This document shows, piece after piece, positions 34,487-41,848 of a DNA stretch of 43,580 nt. Numbering within the stretch: position 1 is the first letter of the stretch; every line of letters begins with the position of its first letter. Under the pieces are notes generated by a model. The model made no database searches. It was given only the letters and a program-made list of their open reading frames with translations, and had not been told where the DNA came from. This stretch comes from a virus, in IMG/VR virus record IMGVR_UViG_3300031539_000090, positions 1 through 43,580 of that record; one strand, given 5' to 3'. The translations under genes and the position numbers were made by a program.

Positions 34487-37011
34487 TGAAAAGGTTCATA
34501 CTTATATTTATATTCTGTACGGCAGCGATGGGCGCGAGCCTTACGCAAACAATTTCTCTCAATAGTTTCAACGCCGGTGAACTCTCGCCTCTTATGAACG
34601 CACGGGTGGACTATCCGAAATATAAACTCGGCGCAAAGACTTTAGAGAACATGATAGTAAGGGCGCAAGGGCCAATATCGAGGAGGCCGGGCACTAAATA
34701 CATCGCTTCGGTAAAAGACGATACGGACGCTACAAGACTGATTCCCTTCGAGTATTCGACTATCTACGCCTATATTGAAGAAGTAGGCGACAAATACGCG
34801 AGGTTCTACCGTACCGTTGATGGTGTAGCCGGTCCGATTGTAACTACTTATTCTGCATGGGCCACATCCACGGCTTACAGTGTAGGTGCGTTAGTGACAC
34901 ACAGCGGTTACTATCGGTGTTTGGTAGCCCATACATCAGATGATTGGGATACCGATTTAACTGCCGTCAAATGGGCAGTAACCGCCGGGGCTACCGATCT
35001 TGCCTACGAGATAGTCACACCGTGGGACGAAAGCGACGTCTTTGAGCTTCAATTCTGTCAGGATGCCGAGACGATGAGAATTGTCCATCCCGACTACGAA
35101 CCCTACAAACTCACGAGGACTGGTCATACCTCATGGACGTGCACGCCGATAAACTCTACCACCGGCCCTTTTCTCGATGAGAATAACGATACTACGTGGA
35201 CTCTGACATCAAATAAGACTACGGGTACGGGCGCTACTATTACTTCAACGGACGACCTTTTCTTGCCCGACCCAAACTACGTAGGTGCGTTGTTTCAAAT
35301 AAGTCATTCCCTTGCCGCCGGTTCGGTAACGAAGTTATTTTGGTCGTCTGGTGATTCAACTTCGGATTCGATTACAGTCCAGAAGTACCGGTACTACGAT
35401 GTCATTACAAGCGGTTCATGGGCGGGCACTTTCAAAATACAAAGGTCTTACGGTGACGATGTTTGGGAGGATGTCTACAGTATCCGCTATACGTATAACG
35501 GGAATATCCAATATTCCGGGCAGGAACTTGAAAAGACCTGCCTTTACCGAATGAAAATGGTAGACCAGTATTTAACAAGCCACAACCTACGGCATTACGA
35601 GGGTATGTGCTACGGCAATTTTAACGCTCGCGGCTTTATGAATAACGGAGTGGTCGAGATAACCAGTGTTACGAATACGAAGGTCGCTACTGCCGATATA
35701 AAGATAGCTATAGGAGCGGCCGATACTACTACTTATCACTGGTCGGAGGGTGCATGGAGCAATTACCGGGGCTGGCCGAGGACGGTCGAGCATCACGAGC
35801 AGAGAGTCATTTACGGCGGCTCAGCATCTTATCCCCAGGCTATATGGGCCTCTATTATAGCGACTCAGGACTCCGATTACGATGACTTCACTGCCAATAC
35901 CGAATCCGATTCCACAGGGAATTTAGGAGGCCCGGATGATATTGCGTGGACATATACATTGCCGGGCATGAATCCAATTCAATGGATGAAGTCAACCGAA
36001 TATTTAATGATAGGCACGACTTCGGGGGTAGGGAAATTAGGCCAGCCGGACAAACCAATTACTCCCAACTTCCCCCCGACTTTTCGTATCCAGAACCATA
36101 ACGGGTGCGCTTATATTCAGCCGAAAGGCGCGGTTGACGCCCTTCTCTACATAGAGAGGGGCGGTCAGAAAGTCAGGGAACTCGCCTTTGCATACTCTTC
36201 AGATAAATACGAAGCGCCTGATATGACCGTCTTGGCCGAGCACATAACAGGCGATGGCATAGTCGAGATAGATTTTCAGAACCGGCCGGAACCTATCTTA
36301 TGGTGCATCAGGGAAGATGGTCAGTTGCTTTCATTCACCTATCACAGAAAGCACGATGTCCTTGCGTGGTCGAGGAACGATACGGGCATTGCAGACAAGT
36401 TCAAATCGGTAGCGGTGATACCCGGTACTAACGAGGACGAACTTTGGGCGATAGTTGACAGGACGGTAGATACTTACGTTGAGCAGTTCCAGCCGTGGGA
36501 CTGGGGGACAGACCAGAACGACTGCTACTTTGTGGATTGTGCGGTCGATGATATAACGAATTTGATTCATATCGAGGGCGAGACGGTCGCTCTATTTGCG
36601 GACGGCCGGCCGATAGGCACTTACACGGTCTCAGGAGGCGAGATAAGTCCATCGGGTAGTTATACCTATACTACAGTGGGGCTTCCTTATACATCCGTTT
36701 TCGAGACAATGCCGCTTACAGCCTCATCGAGTCATGGTTATATAAACGCAGAATATACAAGGATAGCATCTCTCATTGTTGACTTTTACAAGACTTTAGG
36801 CTGTCACATAGGCCCGGATGCAACCAATACCCACGATTTCAAGTTCTCCAACGATTCTTTCGCCACGACTTTGGATGTTGTAACAGACTTTAAGGTGTCA
36901 CCGTATCTGTGGGGAACGAAACGGTCGCCGACAATCTATTTTCAGGAATCCGATCCTATCCCTCTGACTATCAGGGGCGTTTATCCGAGAGTTATAGTAA
37001 GTTATGATTAA
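34483..37011 (+). CDS. Tail tubular protein B-like with N-terminal signal peptide, 842 aa
   Basis: AAGGA lies five bases before the ATG at 34483, whose codons begin a signal-like peptide (MKRFILIFIFCTAAMGA). Directly after it comes the usual beginning of this tail-tube/nozzle family: ISLNSFNAGELSPLMNARVDYPKYKLGAKTLENM and QGPISRRPGTKYIA. Near residue 130 there is a carbohydrate-binding-like insert (AYSVGALVTHSGYYRCLVAH). The centre has LGGPDDIAWTYTLPGMNPIQWM and the conserved YLMIGTTSG. Residues about 624-842 are duplicated in the next gene. The protein forms the lower part of the tail tube. The family assignment is good; the signal peptide is the odd part. Confidence 0.85.
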   Translation: MMKRFILIFIFCTAAMGASLTQTISLNSFNAGELSPLMNARVDYPKYKLGAKTLENMIVRAQGPISRRPGTKYIASVKDDTDATRLIPFEYSTIYAYIEEVGDKYARFYRTVDGVAGPIVTTYSAWATSTAYSVGALVTHSGYYRCLVAHTSDDWDTDLTAVKWAVTAGATDLAYEIVTPWDESDVFELQFCQDAETMRIVHPDYEPYKLTRTGHTSWTCTPINSTTGPFLDENNDTTWTLTSNKTTGTGATITSTDDLFLPDPNYVGALFQISHSLAAGSVTKLFWSSGDSTSDSITVQKYRYYDVITSGSWAGTFKIQRSYGDDVWEDVYSIRYTYNGNIQYSGQELEKTCLYRMKMVDQYLTSHNLRHYEGMCYGNFNARGFMNNGVVEITSVTNTKVATADIKIAIGAADTTTYHWSEGAWSNYRGWPRTVEHHEQRVIYGGSASYPQAIWASIIATQDSDYDDFTANTESDSTGNLGGPDDIAWTYTLPGMNPIQWMKSTEYLMIGTTSGVGKLGQPDKPITPNFPPTFRIQNHNGCAYIQPKGAVDALLYIERGGQKVRELAFAYSSDKYEAPDMTVLAEHITGDGIVEIDFQNRPEPILWCIREDGQLLSFTYHRKHDVLAWSRNDTGIADKFKSVAVIPGTNEDELWAIVDRTVDTYVEQFQPWDWGTDQNDCYFVDCAVDDITNLIHIEGETVALFADGRPIGTYTVSGGEISPSGSYTYTTVGLPYTSVFETMPLTASSSHGYINAEYTRIASLIVDFYKTLGCHIGPDATNTHDFKFSNDSFATTLDVVTDFKVSPYLWGTKRSPTIYFQESDPIPLTIRGVYPRVIVSYD

Positions 37012-39502
37012 ACTACTTATAATATTATTTTTATGCCTAACACCTGAGCAGAAAGCGTGGGAAAACATTCAGTTACCTAACGATTCCGTTCTTGCATGGT
37101 CGCGCCATAAGACGGGATACAATCAGGATGATAAGTTTCTTTCCGTAGCGACTATTCCCGGATCAGGTGGAGAGGATGAGGTCTGGGTGATAGTCGAAAG
37201 GACTATAGATGGTGTAAAGCAAGTCAATGTCGAGCAATTCCAGCCCCGCGACTTCGGAGACCAGAACAATGCTTGGTTTGTCGATTGTGGCTTAGTGGGA
37301 TGGAGCGATGGCGGTGGTGGGTTAATTAACATAATTGAACCTACCGATGATGTTACGGTGGGCGAATATCCGACTTTGCAGGAACTTACTGACGATGAGA
37401 TACCTGATACCCCGGCAGAGCCGGAAGATACGGCGCTTGTCGGAGCAACGAACGTCAATGATTACGCCGGATTACAGGCTATGACCGGATCAGGTCATTA
37501 TAATATCACTGGCGATATAGATTTGGAAGGTGAAACGTGGATTCCGATAGATGATTTCAGTGGGGTTATAGAAGGTAATGGTTTTACAATTTCAAATTTA
37601 ACTCATACCGCAGAAGCATCGGCATTCGATACCGGCATGTTCAATAATCTACTTTCCGGCGCGGAAATACGCAATTTGACATTGAAAGATTTTGCCATTA
37701 CAGGTGATTTTGGGACGGGTGCTTTGGCAGGTAACGGAGTTGGGGATATTGTAATTAAAGATGTTAATGTAACAGGTTGCACAATTGAGGGTTATTGCTA
37801 TCTTGGTGCACTCGTTGGTTTTCTGGAAGAAATAACTTCCGGTGGTATTTATGATTGTGATGCAATTGATTGTACTATATCGGGTACGGACTGGTCAGGC
37901 GGCTTGTGTGGATATATTGAAATTGATAACGATGCAACAGATGACTTTAATATTGTCAACTGTAGTGTTGCTGACGGCACTCTTACAGTATTGGATGGTA
38001 CTTATTGCGGTGGCTTGGTCGGTTCGGGAGAGGGAACAATCCATACTACCCCGGATAGATATATCACTTTTCATACATGCAGTTCCTCTATGAACATAAT
38101 AGTAGGGGACACAGATGAAGCGCAGTCTCTTGGCGGATTTATTGGCCTTGCAGACTGGTGCGATTTCATCAGTTGTTCCGCAACAGGTAATATAGATTAT
38201 ATAGGTTCAGATAGTGGCGGCATTCCTTATGGAATAGGCGGTTTTGTCGGATTTGAAACAGGCGTAGGCACGTATATAAATTGCTATTCAACCGGCGATA
38301 TAACAATGGACGCAGAAAACTTTTCTCTAATGCAGCTCATTGGAGGCTTTGTCGGAAAATGCGACCAGACAGCAACTCAGATATTTACTCGATGCTATTC
38401 AACTGGTGATATTACTATGACAAATGTTGGCAGTATGTCATGGCATGGAGTTGGTGGTTTTATGGGAGGCTATCTTGGTACTGGCGGAACAATTAGAAGA
38501 TGCTGGTCTGAAGGCGATATTAGTTTAGACGACGAAGGAGTGCCGGGAGTAACATACAAAGGCGGACTTGGAAGTTTTATAGGCATGATATGGCATAGCG
38601 ATACCGGGGCAGGAACAATCGAAAATTGCTATGCCTGGGGCAGTATAACAATCGAGACACTGAACGAGAACGATGATGATTTGGGCGTTAGCGGCTTTTT
38701 GGGAAGTATAGCAAAATTAGGGACATACACATTGACGAATTGCTACGATGCCCAGACCGATACGGCGACAGGTTCGGGATATACAAGTCAAATCCCAACG
38801 GGAGATTATTCCAAAGGTTTGGTCGGATGGCTTACGACGTCTGTTACTGTAACCGATACTGCAATATTCTGGGATACAGAGACATCAGGTATAGACGAAG
38901 ATGATTATGCCGTTGGCCATATAACGACATGGATGCAGACACAGGCGAACTACGAGGCCGCCGGTTGGGACTTCGATACGATATGGGTTTTGGATGAAGT
39001 GACTACCCCTGGCGAGCCTGGCGACAGCGAACCTAATACATGGAGCGGCATGGATCATGCTATTGGTATGGAAGTATGTGTTTACGCCGATGGCCGACCG
39101 ATAGGAGTTTATACTGTAGATGCCAACGGTGTCTTGGATTTAGGTGCGGAATACGAGACTGTAATAGCCGGTATAAACTATTATTCAACTTATGAGTCTT
39201 TTCCCTTAGTCACGGAGACCAACTTCGGTTTGAGTACCGGCCAGCAGGCGAGGATAATGGATATTACAATAGACTTCTACGAGTCTTTAGGCTGTCACGT
39301 GGGGGTTGACAGGACTAACAGTACCGACTGGATTTTTAGTAAAGACGATTTCGCAACGAGGATCGACCTTGTGACCGAATACAAAAAAGGTTCTTTCCTG
39401 TGGGGCACTACGCGCGAGCCGATAGTCTATTTGTGGGAATGGGAGCCTGTGCCTCTAACCGTGAGGGCAATATATCCGAAAATGGGGGTAACAAGTGATT
39501 AA
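37004..39502 (+). CDS. Tail-tube B C-terminal paralogue with inserted GLUG-repeat adhesin domain, 832 aa
   Basis: After a short hydrophobic start (IKLLIILFLCL) residues 28-103 align with the C-terminal part of the preceding protein (VLAWSRHKTGY, KFLSVATIPG, VNVEQFQPRDF, FVDCG). Residues about 683-832 match its end (YADGRPIGVYTV, ITIDFYESLGCHVG, WGTTREPIVYL, PLTVRAIYP). Between them lies a region of about 580 residues of repeated GGFVG-type and CYSTGDIT units, which is the GLUG-motif beta-helix of bacterial adhesins. The gene looks like a duplicate of the tail-tube tip that captured an adhesin module; receptor binding is likely. It overlaps both neighbours by eight bases. Confidence 0.8.
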   Translation: MIKLLIILFLCLTPEQKAWENIQLPNDSVLAWSRHKTGYNQDDKFLSVATIPGSGGEDEVWVIVERTIDGVKQVNVEQFQPRDFGDQNNAWFVDCGLVGWSDGGGGLINIIEPTDDVTVGEYPTLQELTDDEIPDTPAEPEDTALVGATNVNDYAGLQAMTGSGHYNITGDIDLEGETWIPIDDFSGVIEGNGFTISNLTHTAEASAFDTGMFNNLLSGAEIRNLTLKDFAITGDFGTGALAGNGVGDIVIKDVNVTGCTIEGYCYLGALVGFLEEITSGGIYDCDAIDCTISGTDWSGGLCGYIEIDNDATDDFNIVNCSVADGTLTVLDGTYCGGLVGSGEGTIHTTPDRYITFHTCSSSMNIIVGDTDEAQSLGGFIGLADWCDFISCSATGNIDYIGSDSGGIPYGIGGFVGFETGVGTYINCYSTGDITMDAENFSLMQLIGGFVGKCDQTATQIFTRCYSTGDITMTNVGSMSWHGVGGFMGGYLGTGGTIRRCWSEGDISLDDEGVPGVTYKGGLGSFIGMIWHSDTGAGTIENCYAWGSITIETLNENDDDLGVSGFLGSIAKLGTYTLTNCYDAQTDTATGSGYTSQIPTGDYSKGLVGWLTTSVTVTDTAIFWDTETSGIDEDDYAVGHITTWMQTQANYEAAGWDFDTIWVLDEVTTPGEPGDSEPNTWSGMDHAIGMEVCVYADGRPIGVYTVDANGVLDLGAEYETVIAGINYYSTYESFPLVTETNFGLSTGQQARIMDITIDFYESLGCHVGVDRTNSTDWIFSKDDFATRIDLVTEYKKGSFLWGTTREPIVYLWEWEPVPLTVRAIYPKMGVTSD

Positions 39503-39851
39503 ATTAAAACCATATCTACCGACAGACGCCGTGATTTTGACCGGCGACAGGATGTGCGCCGAATTAGCCCAATTGAATCAAATATCAGGGCCGGGCTTTA
39601 CCTTATGTGACGGTAACAGGCCTTTGGCTTCAGGCGGTGTGAGGATATACGGGGTAGCCGAGGCGTGGTTCGTACTCGGCGATGAGGCTAAGGAAAAGTA
39701 CCTTTTGATGGTAATGCGTAAGATTAAAAAAGAGTTAGAGAAAATCCAGCGTCGAGAGAAACTTTATAAAATCTACGCCGAGGATACGAAGAGCGAGAAT
39801 TTCCTTCAGCATCTGAGATTCGTAAAGAAGAACAATATATTCGTGAGGTAA
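39495..39851 (+). CDS. Internal virion protein gp13-like (acetyltransferase-like fold)
   Basis: The 118-aa protein has the layout of T7 gp13-like internal virion proteins: PTDAVILTGDRMCAELAQLN, then FTLCDGNRPLASGGVRIY, GVAEAWFVLGDEAKE and a long helix. The strands and AWFVLG segment recall a GNAT acetyltransferase fold, but a clear catalytic site is not visible. In relatives the protein helps assembly of the internal core. It overlaps the previous stop by eight bases. Confidence 0.75.
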   Translation: MIKLKPYLPTDAVILTGDRMCAELAQLNQISGPGFTLCDGNRPLASGGVRIYGVAEAWFVLGDEAKEKYLLMVMRKIKKELEKIQRREKLYKIYAEDTKSENFLQHLRFVKKNNIFVR

Positions 39852-39855
39852 TAAG

Positions 39856-40332
39856 ATGGCGTTAGCAACAGCCGGAATGATGATCGCCGGTACGGGCATG
39901 GGCGTGGCGGGTTCTATCATGCAGGGCAGGGAAGTCAACAGGCAGGCCAGAGACGCCGCCCGTGAGAGGCTATATGAGGCCGCCGTACTTAAAACAGCGG
40001 CGGGCGAAAAAGCACACGGACTCGCACAGGAGCGGTCTTATGCAATGGGTTCGGCAAGGGCCACTGCTGCAAAAGCCGGTGTCAAAGGTACGGGTTCTGT
40101 AAAGACCCAAAGGAATCGAATATCCGCGATGTACACACAGAAAATAGCGAATATGGGTTTGGAGACGGGCCATAGGATAGGCTTTTTGGAACGGGAGGCC
40201 GAAGAACTCAAACGCAGGGGCAGGAGTGCAAAAAGGGCTGGTTATTGGGGTGCGGGTGCAAGTCTATTAAGCGGTGGTGCTCAATTCGGAAGTACATTTA
40301 AATCCGGCGGCGGCAAACTATTATTCCGGTAA
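39856..40332 (+). CDS. Internal virion protein gp14-like
   Basis: The 158-aa protein has an N-terminal Gly/Ala/Met-rich helix (ATAGMMIAGTGMGVAGSIMQ) followed by a helical Arg/Ala-rich body (REVNRQARDAARERLYEAAV) and a Gly-rich end (GYWGAGASLLSGGAQFGS). This matches gp14-type core/ejection proteins that insert into the outer membrane on infection. Position after the gp13-like gene and before the gp15-like gene supports it. A start at 39856 follows GAGGTAATAAG. Confidence 0.8.
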   Translation: MALATAGMMIAGTGMGVAGSIMQGREVNRQARDAARERLYEAAVLKTAAGEKAHGLAQERSYAMGSARATAAKAGVKGTGSVKTQRNRISAMYTQKIANMGLETGHRIGFLEREAEELKRRGRSAKRAGYWGAGASLLSGGAQFGSTFKSGGGKLLFR

Positions 40333-40336
40333 GATT

Positions 40337-41848
40337 ATGGCAAACGTATTTAGTGGACGTACATATCGAAGTGAAGGCGCGGCGATGGCGGGTTTTGGCC
40401 GGTCGATGATGCAGGCTGCCGGGGCGATGGCGGCTATCGGCAGGGAAGAACAGCAAGAGGAAGAGAACATACAATTCAAAAACGAGATAGCAAGAGCCGG
40501 TGCGCAGGAAATATCGGGGTGGGAAGGTTTTAAACTCCGCCTTTCGGAGTTTCAGGACAATCCAGAGAAGGCACTTGAGGCTTTTGATAACGAATATCCC
40601 AATATAGAAAAGAGCGTTCTTACCGAGACTTCACTTGACCGCGCCCAATCGGCAATGACTAACGACCTTATCGTTAAAAAAGCGGAATGGCGGGCATGGG
40701 TAGCGGATTGGGCACAGGATGAGAACAAAAGGAACGTAGGCGTCAATTACGAGGCCGGACGCAAGAACGCGATGACCTCTAAAGTCTGGATAAATACAGA
40801 TGACCTCGCCGACAGTCTTGCATATAATTACGGCAATGCTCAGGACGCTTACGAAGGCGGATACCTCACCGATGAGCAATTACAATTCAATACAAGACAA
40901 TTATTCCAATACCAGATAAAAGACTACCTTCTCCAGTTGGGCGATGAGAAGTATATCAATAATCCCAATTCATTCGTAGAGGAAACCGGCCTTAATATCC
41001 CCGATGCCGAACGGGAGCTTTACGGGTCGGAAGATATAGCGAAGCTGAAGCAAGACTTTGAGATCAGGAAGAACATAAACGAATATGAGGCCAAAGTTCT
41101 AAGAGAAAAACGGGAGGCCGAAGTCGAATCAGAGGCACGTGACTTTGCAGTTGCCAATGATTTTAAGTCCGGTATAGACAAGATTAACTCCGCCCGTCAC
41201 GAACTCGGCGCAGACTGGCATACGAACGCCCTTAATAAATATAAGAACGCTTTTAGTATTATAAACACTACGGGCGAGAATCCGTTTACGAAGACCCAGA
41301 GTTGGGACAGGTTCGGCGAAATCAGGCAGAAGATATTAGACAGGGAAGTAAGGAGCGAAAAAGAGATACGAGATTACACCGGCAAGAAAGACGGCTACGC
41401 AATAGCTCAGGAAAAATATCTGCTTGATTTATATAACGGCAATGAGAGTTCCGCCAAAGCCTTCGAGGACTCGGCGGCTGCCCAGAATCTCAAGGCTTTA
41501 ATAAATTATAATATAGCCGAAGAAAAAGACGAACCCGATATTTACCAATTCGCCACACAGAGGGGTTTGGGACTTCTGCAGGATACCATTACAAACAATC
41601 CCGATTGGACAGACCGGGAAAAGAAGGAAGCCGCTTTACGGATAGGGCGTCAACTCGAACGGGAGTACGAAGACGGGACGTTGGAAACAGCTTTAGAGAA
41701 TGTCATCAAAGGCCCGCTATATAGTAAGTTAAAACCGAGCGGATTTATTAAGCCGGGGGGAAAGAAGAGTATTCTAAGAACGGCAACTAATCCCAAAACG
41801 GGCGAAAGGATAGGTTGGAACGGTACGGAATGGATACCAATACAATAA
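40337..41848 (+). CDS. Internal virion protein gp15-like
   Basis: The start is set at 40337 (MANVFSGRTYRS); an in-frame start at 40274 lies in the previous gene. The 503-aa protein is almost fully helical and charged (IGREEQQEEENIQFKNEIARAG; RDFAVANDFKSGIDKINSA), like gp15-type ejection core proteins. The C-terminus (NPKTGERIGWNGTEWIPI) is a motif also seen at ends of phage core proteins. It works with gp14- and gp16-like neighbours to build the periplasmic DNA-delivery channel. The stop overlaps the next gene's start by 19 bases. Confidence 0.77.
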   Translation: MANVFSGRTYRSEGAAMAGFGRSMMQAAGAMAAIGREEQQEEENIQFKNEIARAGAQEISGWEGFKLRLSEFQDNPEKALEAFDNEYPNIEKSVLTETSLDRAQSAMTNDLIVKKAEWRAWVADWAQDENKRNVGVNYEAGRKNAMTSKVWINTDDLADSLAYNYGNAQDAYEGGYLTDEQLQFNTRQLFQYQIKDYLLQLGDEKYINNPNSFVEETGLNIPDAERELYGSEDIAKLKQDFEIRKNINEYEAKVLREKREAEVESEARDFAVANDFKSGIDKINSARHELGADWHTNALNKYKNAFSIINTTGENPFTKTQSWDRFGEIRQKILDREVRSEKEIRDYTGKKDGYAIAQEKYLLDLYNGNESSAKAFEDSAAAQNLKALINYNIAEEKDEPDIYQFATQRGLGLLQDTITNNPDWTDREKKEAALRIGRQLEREYEDGTLETALENVIKGPLYSKLKPSGFIKPGGKKSILRTATNPKTGERIGWNGTEWIPIQ

